The notes: generated by a model from the sequence alone, not told the origin. A stretch of 64,000 nt of DNA from Berkiella sp964594635 (GCA_964594635.1 CAZQMV010000002.1:248001-312000); one strand, 5' to 3'. Positions 17,407-26,245 are shown, counted from the first letter of the stretch. Program-made: numbers and translations.

Positions 17407-18173
17407 CTCAAAGCACCTGTTTCACCTTTTGTTTGGCACAAATACATCAATTTTAAATATCGATAGTAAGTACCCTGGGCATTACTCACTGCCAGTAAAA
17501 AGCCTTCCTTACCATCAAGTAATCCTAATTTAAGAAAATAACCGCGAAAGAATGACCAAATGCTGTGAGACAACGCCGTTGCGAGTGTTGCTTTGCGGCC
17601 TTTAGCAAAGAGTGCTTTAGCACTTTGGGTTGAGTAATCATTTAGTTTAAACAGCATGGCGCCAAGGTGATGAAAAGGATGGTGAATGATGGGGTTTTTT
17701 AATCGCCCAATTTTCCCGTTAACCTCTAAATGGCAATGAACAATATCTTCCGTAAATTTGGCAGCGCTTCTTTTAAATAAACGTACATGAGATTCATTAC
17801 GCCAATCGCCAAAGCGGATAGGTTTCCCGCAATAGGTCGATTGATAAGGGATATCAAACGCACAACATTCTGTAGTTTGAATGGCTTGCATGATTTCCTG
17901 GGCAAGTGCTTCACTCACGCGTTCATCAGCATCCAGGCACAAAACCCATTCACCTTCTGCAACCGCCAAGGCTCGGTTTTTTTGCGGGCCATCACCAGGC
18001 CAATCTGGGGTGATGGTCACTTTTGCCTTAAATGTTTCACAGATAGCAGGTGTGCCATCCGTGCTGCCAGAATCAAAGACGATTTTTTCATCAGCAAAAG
18101 CAACCGAAGCTAAGCATGCTGCGATGTTATGGGCTTCGTTTTTGGTGACAACAACAATAGTTAATTTTGTCAT
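17403..18173 (-). CDS. Family 2 glycosyltransferase, WaaE/KdtX type
   Basis: 256 residues. The start TIVVVTKNEAHNIAACLASV, the FDSGSTDGT loop and LCLDADERVS (metal site) are typical of the WaaE/KdtX group, beta-1,4-glucosyltransferases that decorate core heptose I. The RFGDWRNESHVRLFKR stretch is also conserved in that group. First gene of a three-gene minus-strand operon with the deacetylase and the barrel protein, and divergent from waaA, which is its usual neighbour. Confidence 0.83.
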   Translation of the reverse strand: MTKLTIVVVTKNEAHNIAACLASVAFADEKIVFDSGSTDGTPAICETFKAKVTITPDWPGDGPQKNRALAVAEGEWVLCLDADERVSEALAQEIMQAIQTTECCAFDIPYQSTYCGKPIRFGDWRNESHVRLFKRSAAKFTEDIVHCHLEVNGKIGRLKNPIIHHPFHHLGAMLFKLNDYSTQSAKALFAKGRKATLATALSHSIWSFFRGYFLKLGLLDGKEGFLLAVSNAQGTYYRYLKLMYLCQTKGETGALR

Positions 18174-18343
18174 CTAAATCATGTTGCTCTTGTGGTTAAA
18201 AAAAAATGGTAGCTGATTTAGGCAACAATGAGAACAGTTGCGACAGATTTTTACGAAGAAAGTCGATATACTCTATCCAATTTGTTTTTAGCAAGTGGCA
18301 ACACAATTGGTGCATGTGCATCGGGTTTATAGGACGTTTTCGA

Positions 18344-19651
18344 ATGGTTTGGCGTTTACTTCAATGGGTTTATACGGTTATTTTCACCTGTTTATTACCG
18401 GTCGTTTTCTTTCGTTTGTGGGTTAGAAGCCTAAGACTTCCAGCGTACCGCCGACGATGGGCAGAAAGATTGGGTTTCGTGCCATTACCTCCTCTAGAAG
18501 ATGTCATGTGGTTGCATGCTGTGTCTGTCGGGGAAGCTATTGCTGCCATTCCGTTAGTGCACCGTTTTCGCCAACAATTCCCACAATCGCCCATTTTAAT
18601 TACCACTACCACGCCCACGGGATCTGAGCGCGTTCAAGCGGCTTTTAAGGATATGCTAGGTAAACATATTTACCATTGCTATTTACCCTATGATTTACCG
18701 TTTACATTGAACACGTTCTTTAAACGGATTAAACCGAAATTACTGATTTTAATGGAAACAGAGATTTGGCCTAATTTGTTACAAGCCTGCAAAGCACGTC
18801 AATTACCTGTTTTGATTGCGAATGGTCGATTATCCCCCGTATCAATGCGTCGTTATCAATGGCTTGGTCGTATGATGAAGTGGATAGTCTCTCCAATTAG
18901 TGCGGTTGCCGCGCAAAGTGCGATGGATGTTGCTCGCTTTACAAAGTTGGGTGTGACTGCAAACAAAATTACCGATACAGGTAATATTAAATTTGATTTA
19001 CAGTTGCCAACTTATTTACAAGAAGCGGGATTAGAACTCCGAGAGGAATTGGGCAGTAAGCGGTTAATTTGGATTGCAGCCAGTACGCATGAAACAGAAG
19101 AAGCCATTGCTTTAAATGTGTATCAAGCACTTAAAGAACGTTTTCCTGAATTACTCTTGTTTTTAGTGCCAAGACACCCGGATAGATTCAACAAAGTGGC
19201 CAATTTGTGTCTTGATCGTGGTTTTGTCGTAGCAAGAAGAAGTCAAAAGCAGCATACCACGCAACAAACCGATATTTATCTCGGTGATACCATGGGAGAG
19301 TTGCCTTTATTTTATGCAGCGAGTGATGTTGCATTTGTGGGGGGGAGTTTTGTGACAGTAGGTGGGCATAACTTATTAGAGCCTGCAGCCCTTGGTTTGC
19401 CTGTTATTTCTGGTCCACAATTGTTCAATTTTGTTGCCATTAGTCAAATGCTGGTTGGGGCAAAAGGCGCAAGCATCGTGAATAATGAGGCGGAATTAGC
19501 CACTTGTTTAAGCGAGCTTTTAGGATCCCGTGATAAACGCAATATCCAAGGGAAGCTTGCGCAGAAGGTGGTAGAAGAAAATAAAGGGGCTTTGGATAAA
19601 TTGCTCTTAGTTGTTGAGCAATTATGGTTCCAAACACCCTCTACAGTTTAG
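18344..19651 (+). CDS. waaA: 3-deoxy-D-manno-octulosonic acid (Kdo) transferase
   Basis: I start at the ATG at 18344 (MVWRLLQWVY), preceded by TAGGAC at 8 bases; the open frame extends to 18206 but that part is not family-like. This gives 435 residues, normal for WaaA. An N-terminal membrane anchor (about 8-25), the catalytic Glu64 in HAVSVGE, METEIWPN, and the C-terminal GGSFVTVGGHNLLEPAALG donor site are seen. It transfers Kdo to lipid IVA, the step just before WaaC. Confidence 0.95.
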   Translation: MVWRLLQWVYTVIFTCLLPVVFFRLWVRSLRLPAYRRRWAERLGFVPLPPLEDVMWLHAVSVGEAIAAIPLVHRFRQQFPQSPILITTTTPTGSERVQAAFKDMLGKHIYHCYLPYDLPFTLNTFFKRIKPKLLILMETEIWPNLLQACKARQLPVLIANGRLSPVSMRRYQWLGRMMKWIVSPISAVAAQSAMDVARFTKLGVTANKITDTGNIKFDLQLPTYLQEAGLELREELGSKRLIWIAASTHETEEAIALNVYQALKERFPELLLFLVPRHPDRFNKVANLCLDRGFVVARRSQKQHTTQQTDIYLGDTMGELPLFYAASDVAFVGGSFVTVGGHNLLEPAALGLPVISGPQLFNFVAISQMLVGAKGASIVNNEAELATCLSELLGSRDKRNIQGKLAQKVVEENKGALDKLLLVVEQLWFQTPSTV

Positions 19652-19657
19652 GCGCAA

Positions 19658-22000
19658 TTAATAACCCGGTTTAGTCGATTGCTTATAAGTTGCTAAAGCG
19701 AAGGGTTGGCGATCATTTTCAGGCAGATTTTGTGGTATAGCTTGTGCTTGTCGATATTGTGTCACCAAAATAGGTTGAACATTCTCCCAATAATAAGTTG
19801 CTCCACCGTGCTCTTCTTCATAAACCTCTTGATAAGTCTCATCTTCATATGGCTCCTCTTCATATGGCTCCTCTTCATATGGCTCCTCTTCATATGACTC
19901 CTCCTCACATGTCTGGATACCTGGTGGGAAATAGACGGTTTGCGGCGGGTAAAAAATATCCATTTGCTGTGTTGGGTATTGATAATTACCCATTTGCGGC
20001 GTTGGATAAGGATAGGCACCCATTGGCTGCGAATAATAGCCTCCTCCCATTTGCGGCGTTGGATAAGGATAGGCACTCATTGGCTGTGTTGGGTATTGAT
20101 AATTACCCATTTGCGGCGTTGGAGAAAAAGCAGGGGCTTGTGCATGGTGAGCCAAACTTTTAGAAGGTGCACAACCCGCTTGTTGAGGTGGTGTCACTGC
20201 TGCAGCGGCGGGCGTGCTTTGTAAGCGTTGAATGCGTTGGATCATGTCTTGGCATTTACTAACAAGTTCACTTCCTGGGATAGGTCCTGCTATTTCTGTC
20301 AAAACGGCTTGCAGTGCTTGTTGTAAACAAATGTCTTCTTGCTCGCATGCCGCTATTGTTTTAGATATTGCGTCGCGTGTTTTCTGTAATTGGTCGCGGT
20401 TACTGTTCAATGTGGCTATTTTTTTCTTGTATGGTTCAGCAGCAAGACTGGCCGTGAAGCTATTGCCGAGTGGCTCACATTCCTTTTTGCATTTACGTTC
20501 CTCTGATTCAAGCTGCGTCTTGTTGTCACTCAGATTCTTTTCATAGGAGCGAAGTTGGTCATTCAGTGACTGTTTCTTTGCTTGTAATGCTTCCAAGGAG
20601 GCATTTAGCTCGGAATACCTAATGGAAAGTAAAGGCATCGTGGCGCTACTAGCGATAGTTGTCTCCAATTCGCCAAGTAATGCTGTCAATTCAGATTGAC
20701 ATGCTTCCAAAGATACGGTTGATTCCTTAGACAAAGAATCTTTAGCCTTTTTAAGAAGATCCATATTTTCACATGTTTTTATATCAAAAGTGGGAATAAC
20801 CACATTTGCTAATAATTGATTTCTAGCATCTAAAGTCAATTGTTCTGCTGCTGTTTTGGGGGAGTCTTGTGGTAATGAACCTGAAAATACAACCATTTTC
20901 CATTCTTGATCTTGAAATGCGAAATCTCGTAATTTCGTTCGTTGAGTCTTAGTTTTGGTGCCAGGGTATAAGTGATATTTATCACCGTCCACTTGCATAC
21001 ATACGCGTAAATCGCCATGTTCATAAGTAAAATCAGATTCTAACCCTAGGGCGGCATTGATAGGGTTTTTGGCATTAAAATGTTCCCGCTCAATGAGTCC
21101 TGGGTAAGTTTTTCCAAGATCGCTCATTGCACGTCTTACCGCAGCAGCAGCCTTAGCTTCAAAACCTGAGCCATGTGCTTGCTCTTGAAATCCAGTTAAG
21201 AAAGGTTCAATGCGTTTGCTTAATTCCTGTGGAAAAACGCTTGGATAAATATTTCTGATCTGATACAGCTGGTTAGCAAGCGATTGATGTTGAGCATCAT
21301 TTTTATCAAGAGGCATATTGATGACAATTGAAAGTAGTTCCTTTACTTGTTCATCGTTTAAATATGTTTTGAATTTATCATTTTCATGTGATAGTAAAAT
21401 CATGGAGTGGATTACTCGAATGCTCCCCTCTGGTGTGCAATGCTTCAAAGAATTAAAGATTTTTCTTTTGCACTCGTCAACCAAGCCAGTCAGCTTTAAT
21501 TTGCTAACATCAAAATAAGAGAGAGCAGACAAGGTAAACGTGATAGTGTTTATTTGTGTATGCTGTGATTTTTCTAGGTAACTCGTGATTCTGTTAATGA
21601 GTTCCTGAATATGTTTCTTTAATGATTTTTTATAAAATACATGAGAAGGTGTTAAATCAGATGATGAGTTTAATGATATAGGTAACTTTGCTAAGTTTTG
21701 TAACAATGCAGCTTCAACACATTGACCTTTTTTATTATCACTGTCAAAACGGTGAAAAAATCCGTCATTGCTACTGAGATAAATATCTAAGAACTTCAAT
21801 AATTTGTTTTGAAATGCTTTAAAAATATCATTACCTTGGCAGTGAATAAGAGCATTAGAGCCTTCTGGAAAATCACGCACAAAGGCATCGATGATTAATG
21901 CAAGATCAATAATGCTTTTATTTTTTTCATTCAGTGTATCTAAATGTCCAGCGTAAAGCTTCATATGCGCATCTGTTGTGATTGGTCCTGTTGTAGCCAT
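19658..22000 (-). CDS. RAP-domain protein with coiled coil and Tyr/Pro/Gln-rich plus acidic repeats
   Basis: 780 residues in four parts. Residues 1-270 are helical, with segments such as NTITFTLSALSYFDVSKLK that resemble the helical repeats of FASTK/OPR-type RNA-binding proteins. About 275-400 fits a RAP domain: a GFEAKAAAAVRRAMSDLG helix, LRVCMQVDGDKYH (336-343) and TKLRDFAFQDQEWKMVVFSG. The usual Glu before VDG is Gln335/336 here. 430-595 is coiled-coil-like. 620-735 is low-complexity: YPTPQMG-type repeats, then EEEPY repeats. RAP proteins bind RNA in mitochondria, plastids and apicomplexans. No signal peptide. Function unknown; the domain call is by eye. Confidence 0.6.
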   Translation of the reverse strand: MATTGPITTDAHMKLYAGHLDTLNEKNKSIIDLALIIDAFVRDFPEGSNALIHCQGNDIFKAFQNKLLKFLDIYLSSNDGFFHRFDSDNKKGQCVEAALLQNLAKLPISLNSSSDLTPSHVFYKKSLKKHIQELINRITSYLEKSQHTQINTITFTLSALSYFDVSKLKLTGLVDECKRKIFNSLKHCTPEGSIRVIHSMILLSHENDKFKTYLNDEQVKELLSIVINMPLDKNDAQHQSLANQLYQIRNIYPSVFPQELSKRIEPFLTGFQEQAHGSGFEAKAAAAVRRAMSDLGKTYPGLIEREHFNAKNPINAALGLESDFTYEHGDLRVCMQVDGDKYHLYPGTKTKTQRTKLRDFAFQDQEWKMVVFSGSLPQDSPKTAAEQLTLDARNQLLANVVIPTFDIKTCENMDLLKKAKDSLSKESTVSLEACQSELTALLGELETTIASSATMPLLSIRYSELNASLEALQAKKQSLNDQLRSYEKNLSDNKTQLESEERKCKKECEPLGNSFTASLAAEPYKKKIATLNSNRDQLQKTRDAISKTIAACEQEDICLQQALQAVLTEIAGPIPGSELVSKCQDMIQRIQRLQSTPAAAAVTPPQQAGCAPSKSLAHHAQAPAFSPTPQMGNYQYPTQPMSAYPYPTPQMGGGYYSQPMGAYPYPTPQMGNYQYPTQQMDIFYPPQTVYFPPGIQTCEEESYEEEPYEEEPYEEEPYEDETYQEVYEEEHGGATYYWENVQPILVTQYRQAQAIPQNLPENDRQPFALATYKQSTKPGY
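19846..19905 (-). repeat. Four 15-bp tandem repeats encoding EEEPY
   Basis: Units of 15 bases begin at 19846, 19861, 19876 and 19891; the first three are identical, the fourth differs at two positions. They keep the reading frame and encode repeated Glu-Glu-Glu-Pro-Tyr. Copy number could change by slippage without breaking the frame. Confidence 0.9.
19970..20122 (-). repeat. Imperfect 57-60-bp repeats encoding Tyr/Pro/Gln/Met-rich segments
   Basis: The 17-base core CCCATTTGCGGCGTTGG recurs at 19989, 20046 and 20106, that is with spacings of 57 and 60 bases, inside longer near-identical stretches. In the protein this gives repeated YPTPQMG and NYQYPTQ blocks. Confidence 0.85.
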
Positions 22001-22085
22001 AATAAATACCTTTTTCCCCGTTAAGCTGGCATTATATGTTATTTAAAGAACTTGTTGCATTAAAATGCCGACGGCCTATAGGTAT

Positions 22086-23099
22086 TTAGCGATAAACTGG
22101 GGGTTGGAAATAAAAAATGCGCCGAGGTTTGACAGTAGGGGGAGACAGTTGTATATCATTTGCAAAAATAGCGGGACTCAATTTGCTGTTATTATGAATA
22201 AAGCGACTTTCTTTGATGATAACGGTGGTATTGCGTTTGGCATTTTTTGTAAACTCATTAGGACCACCATTTCTTGCATTAATGGCGGCGCCATTTAAGG
22301 CATAATTATTGTTAAATTCGCATTGATTGATAGTCAATGTTGAGCCATCTTGCACATAAATAGCGCCACCCGCAATCGCACGATTGTCAGTAAAAATGAC
22401 CTGATTCAAGGTAATGACGGAGCGAGCAAAAACATATAGTCCTGCGCCATCATCATGATAATAAATCGGAACTTGTGGTTTATTTAAGGGGAAATGTGTG
22501 GGTAAATAAGGAGCATGTTGTGCTTGACCATTGCGTATTATCAATCCATCAAGCGTGAGCTTAACCCCTTTTTGAGTTAAATCATTACCTGCACTAAGTA
22601 CATGCCAAACGGATAATTTGCCTAAATTGCCATCTAATATTGTCGCATAGTCTTTTGATGGACGCGGTCTAGCTTGCCGCGTTTTTTCATGACCTTTAAA
22701 ACCACCATAGATACTGACCCCATCGATTAACTGAAAAGTTTTAAGGTGTTCATTATATTTCCTGGGATTATCAGCATAGCTGATCGGTTGTTTTTTGAAG
22801 GTGATCCCAGGATTGCTTTGTTGTGAAAAGGCTCCTCCGACAATGGTTTTTTTCTGTTGATTTTGTGGAGAATACGTTTTTGTGGGACGGTACACGCCTT
22901 TGGCAACCCATATTTGATCAATCGTTGGATCATTTATAGCTGCATCTAAAGCAGCTTGTAGATCCAGAAAAGGCGTATCCCAACAACTGCCGTCATGTTG
23001 AGTTGCCGTTGTATTTATATCAACGCAAATGGTTTTTGCCAACGACATCGTTGATATACACAAAAAGCCAGGTATCATCAACCACAAAGAAATTTTCAT
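22086..23099 (-). CDS. Secreted right-handed beta-helix protein (polymorphic-outer-membrane-protein-like repeats)
   Basis: 337 residues. A clear signal peptide (MKISLWLMIPGFLC... cleaved after about SLAKT) is followed by an N-terminal part with IDQIWVAKGVYRPT and IDGVSIYGGFKGHE. These are found in chlamydial Pmp-type and surface beta-helix proteins. A run of beta-helix turns follows, including NRAIAGGAIYVQDGSTL and FNNNYALNGAAINARNG (GGAI/xxN Pmp-like repeats). No autotransporter barrel is present, so it is probably secreted or periplasmic. Possible adhesin or carbohydrate-active fold; substrate unknown. Confidence 0.7.
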   Translation of the reverse strand: MKISLWLMIPGFLCISTMSLAKTICVDINTTATQHDGSCWDTPFLDLQAALDAAINDPTIDQIWVAKGVYRPTKTYSPQNQQKKTIVGGAFSQQSNPGITFKKQPISYADNPRKYNEHLKTFQLIDGVSIYGGFKGHEKTRQARPRPSKDYATILDGNLGKLSVWHVLSAGNDLTQKGVKLTLDGLIIRNGQAQHAPYLPTHFPLNKPQVPIYYHDDGAGLYVFARSVITLNQVIFTDNRAIAGGAIYVQDGSTLTINQCEFNNNYALNGAAINARNGGPNEFTKNAKRNTTVIIKESRFIHNNSKLSPAIFANDIQLSPPTVKPRRIFYFQPPVYR

Positions 23100-23221
23100 T
23101 AGATTAAGCCCTTAACAGTCTGTTTGGGACCGATGTCGTCAAATCAAAGTTCCTTAACTAGAAGAAAATTGATAGAATAAACGCTCAAAAAAGCGTGTAG
23201 TTCATAAGAAATGAGGTATTT

Positions 23222-24148
23222 ATGTTGCCAGGCCCCGATAACACTATTTTGGAACAGATCCTAAACAATGTGCCGGTCGCAGAGATCCAACAAAGCCTTC
23301 AACTAGATATCTCTTTATTACACTTTGCTATGCTGAACGATTTAGATGATGTGCGCGATGCACTGGTTGCCTGTGGTATTGATTTGAATGAAACCAATGT
23401 ATTAGGCGAAACAATTGTTCATCATGCTGCACAGATGGGTGCAATGAAGTCTATGTTAAAAGTGATCGAATGGGCAAACAGAGGTTTGGTTAATTTTTCT
23501 GCAAAAACGCATATTCATTCTAATTTCTTTCATTTTATTCCCCTCATTGAAGACAAGGCCTGGATTGATACCCTTCTTACAATGGCTACTCCTGAATTGC
23601 TTTTGGATAAAAATCAATTAGGTCTTTCTCCTCTTAGTATCATAATACAAGCGGACAATGCCATTTTTTTACAAGCTGTATTACAGCGCTTTCCCCAACT
23701 CATTGCAGTAGAGCAGGGCTGGGGTTGTTTAAAAATGCACTACGATACACTACTTCATGATATTGCACGCTCTGGAGCCGAAAAATGTTTTAACGTAGTA
23801 CGTTCATGTTTTTCAGAGAATGAATGGATAGAATTGAATCATTACCGCAATGCAGAGGACTCGCTACCGATTGAAACCGCAGCGCTAAGTAATCAAAACA
23901 AAATGTTTCAAATGTTTAAAGGCTACCGCTCCCCACAAGGGATCCCCACCTTAGCATGGCTTTCTGCAATACAAGCAGCAAAGAATAATATTTGTTCCGT
24001 AAACAGACTAACGGATGAAATTGTTGATGCTGCTAAAGCTGCTGTTCGGCAACAAGAGCTTGACGAGCAGCCATTGTCTGATGCTGATATGCCAGATGAA
24101 GGGTGTGGAGAATGGGCTAGTGCATTACCTAGAACTTACCTTCGATAA
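23222..24148 (+). CDS. Ankyrin-repeat-like protein
   Basis: 308 residues. The first 85 residues contain ankyrin-like helical pairs (ISLLHFAMLNDLDDVRDALVACGIDLNE, then ETIVHHAAQMGAMKSMLKVI). Later segments (QLGLSPLSIIIQADNAIFLQAVLQRFP) look like degenerate repeats. No signal peptide or membrane helix. GAGG stands before the ATG. The gene ends five bases from the stop of convergent tolC. Role unknown; eukaryote-like binding scaffold is the safest description. Confidence 0.7.
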   Translation: MLPGPDNTILEQILNNVPVAEIQQSLQLDISLLHFAMLNDLDDVRDALVACGIDLNETNVLGETIVHHAAQMGAMKSMLKVIEWANRGLVNFSAKTHIHSNFFHFIPLIEDKAWIDTLLTMATPELLLDKNQLGLSPLSIIIQADNAIFLQAVLQRFPQLIAVEQGWGCLKMHYDTLLHDIARSGAEKCFNVVRSCFSENEWIELNHYRNAEDSLPIETAALSNQNKMFQMFKGYRSPQGIPTLAWLSAIQAAKNNICSVNRLTDEIVDAAKAAVRQQELDEQPLSDADMPDEGCGEWASALPRTYLR

Positions 24149-24152
24149 TGTA

Positions 24153-25469
24153 TTAAACCTTCCCATTCCCTCTGATGATCGTGTTAACCGCGCAGATATC
24201 TTCAGCCGTTAAAATGCCTGCTGCTTGTTTTAACTTTAACCCTTGGAACAAATATGCATAACGAGCTTTCGCATGCACGCGCTCAGCATTGAGCAAATTC
24301 GATTCAGAATCTAGAACATCGACCATGGTACGCGTGCCGACTTCATAAGCAGCAAGTGTTGCTTGCAAAGCACTTTTGCTAGACACAACCGCTTGAGCCA
24401 ATGCTTCGACTTCACTGATCGTTGTTAATACACCACGATAAGCTTGCCTGGTTGCACTATAGACGGAGCGTTTTTGGATCTCGAGCCTATCTTTGGCTTC
24501 ACAATAACGGGCGCTCGCTTCCTGGGTTCTGGCATACACACCGCCTCCTGCAAAAATCGGCACAGAAACGTTTAATGCAAGCACTCTATTATAGACCAAT
24601 TGATCAAAGGGAAATGGAGGCGCGCCTTTAGCGCGTTGCAATTGGCCTTGAAGATCAAACTTAGGAAAATGGCCAGCAACTTGTGTACCAATAGCAGCTT
24701 TTGCTTGCTCGGCATTTTCAGTAGCAGCGATCACATTCGGATTACTTTTTTGCGCAGTATCTACCCAGGTTTCTTGATCAGCGGGGGTCGGCGCTAATAG
24801 GGGCAGTGGTTTATTGGGGGCAAACAAGGTAACTTCTTGAATGGGAATGCCCGTAATTTCACGTAACCGCTCATATTCATTTGCAACGGCATTTTTTGCT
24901 GCAATTTCTTCTGCGACAGCTTTATCGTGACGAGCTCTCGCTTCTTCCACATCGGTAATGGCAATGAGGCCAACTTCAAAACGTTGCTTGGTTTGTTCTA
25001 ATTGTCTAGCAAATGCCTTGCGCTGTGCTTGCGTAAAATGAAGATCATCAATTGCACCTAAAACAGCAAAATATTGATTGGCCACTCTAATCATTAAATC
25101 TTGTGTGGCGCTATAGTAAGTGGCGTAAGCGCCTTTAACCAGATGGCGAGCGGCATTAAGTTGTGCCCAATGCTCTGGATGATAAAGGGGTTGAGTTAAA
25201 TTGAGACTATAATTCTGGGTATTATAATCCCCTTGAAAGTTTGCAGTGCTATTAATACCGGTGGTGTTATAGCTGCCTGATAAATTGGGAACCATTTGTG
25301 AAATCGCCAGCGGCAATGATTGTTTATTCGCTTGGTAAAGATCGTAAGCCGCCTTTAAGGTCGGATCACTTTCCTCGGCAATTTGATAAACTTGCCAAAG
25401 GTCTTCTGCCTTTGCTGTTTGCGTTAAGCCTAGACTGGCAAGAATGAAAATAAGATGACGAAAACGCAT
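24153..25469 (-). CDS. tolC: TolC-family outer membrane channel
   Basis: 438 residues. A signal peptide ends near TQTAKAED, followed by two OEP repeats of long helices: about 20-215 with the PLYHPEHW and FAVLGAIDDL segments, and 235-430 with VSVPIFAGGGV and VGTRTMVDVLDSESNLLNAE, all typical of TolC. It forms the outer-membrane duct for type I secretion and drug efflux pumps. The upstream PCMT-like gene ends 12 bases before it, so they share a transcript, an arrangement also known in Pseudomonas. Confidence 0.93.
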   Translation of the reverse strand: MRFRHLIFILASLGLTQTAKAEDLWQVYQIAEESDPTLKAAYDLYQANKQSLPLAISQMVPNLSGSYNTTGINSTANFQGDYNTQNYSLNLTQPLYHPEHWAQLNAARHLVKGAYATYYSATQDLMIRVANQYFAVLGAIDDLHFTQAQRKAFARQLEQTKQRFEVGLIAITDVEEARARHDKAVAEEIAAKNAVANEYERLREITGIPIQEVTLFAPNKPLPLLAPTPADQETWVDTAQKSNPNVIAATENAEQAKAAIGTQVAGHFPKFDLQGQLQRAKGAPPFPFDQLVYNRVLALNVSVPIFAGGGVYARTQEASARYCEAKDRLEIQKRSVYSATRQAYRGVLTTISEVEALAQAVVSSKSALQATLAAYEVGTRTMVDVLDSESNLLNAERVHAKARYAYLFQGLKLKQAAGILTAEDICAVNTIIRGNGKV

Positions 25470-25481
25470 ACGGTACCTTGT

Positions 25482-26135
25482 TTAAAATTGAAATTTTTCG
25501 GGTTGTGGTGCATTAATGAGATTTGGAACGACTGTTTCAAATAAATTGGTTAAACGGTATGCGTTTTGATCTCTTGCCATTTTAATGGCTTGCATAGTGG
25601 GCGCTTGACCACAGATTGCAAAGAGTCTGCCATTCGTTTTAAGTTGTTGACAGAGTGCTTCGGGTACTCCCAAAGGATAACAACCCGTAACCACGATCAC
25701 ATCAAAAGGTGCACTTTGAGGAACGCCTAACACACCATCTTGGTGCAATAAATGAACATTTTGACAATCTAAGCGTAAAAGTTGCGAGCGCGCTATCGCG
25801 AGTAAACTCTCATGAATTTCAACGCTGGTGACACTAGCGCTCAGTCTGCTTAAACAAGCGGTCACATACCCAGAGCCTGTGCCGATTTCCAAAACTTTTT
25901 CGGTTCCCGTAAAAGCCATTGCTTGTAAAGCGCGACCCACTACTTTAGGGGGGAGCAGTGTTTGACCTTCACCAAGAGGAATATCGGTATCGGTATAAGC
26001 GAGTGCTTGAAACGCTGCAGGAACAAACCATTCTCGTGGGATGTTAGCCATAACCTTTAAGACTTCATCATCTAAGACGTCCCAAGGTCTGATTTGTTGG
26101 GTGACCATATTATTGCGAGCAAGCTCAAAATTCAT
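25482..26135 (-). CDS. Protein-L-isoaspartate O-methyltransferase family protein
   Basis: 217 residues from the ATG at 26135 (MNFELARNNMVTQQIRPWDV); the open frame continues upstream to 26198 without family similarity. It has the PCMT N-terminal region, LPPKVVGRALQAM, and the SAM site VLEIGTGSGYVTACLSRL (about 78-95). This belongs to the PCMT-like group encoded upstream of tolC rather than the canonical Pcm near surE. Whether it repairs isoaspartate or has another substrate is uncertain. Confidence 0.85.
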   Translation of the reverse strand: MNFELARNNMVTQQIRPWDVLDDEVLKVMANIPREWFVPAAFQALAYTDTDIPLGEGQTLLPPKVVGRALQAMAFTGTEKVLEIGTGSGYVTACLSRLSASVTSVEIHESLLAIARSQLLRLDCQNVHLLHQDGVLGVPQSAPFDVIVVTGCYPLGVPEALCQQLKTNGRLFAICGQAPTMQAIKMARDQNAYRLTNLFETVVPNLINAPQPEKFQF

Positions 26136-26245
26136 TGTTGTATCCAAGAAAGCTTTATAAATTAATTTAGAATATGTTTGAAGCAATTTAGCATGCATCC
26201 TACCATACTTGTTTGGTAGAAAATAACGCGCAAAAGAGGATCTCT

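Noticed and set aside
19846..20122. Repeats considered as a CRISPR array
   Set aside because: Units are 15 or 57-60 bases, keep the reading frame, have no unique spacers, and no cas genes are near.
19706..20546. Several plus-strand open frames opposite the RAP protein
   Set aside because: They arise from the repetitive codons of the RAP gene read in antisense and show repeated tryptophan or histidine patterns without starts or family features.
22001..23221. Search for PmrA-type effector promoter boxes upstream of the RAP and ankyrin genes
   Set aside because: Only loose TTTAAT/TTTAAAT matches were seen; not convincing enough to report as sites.
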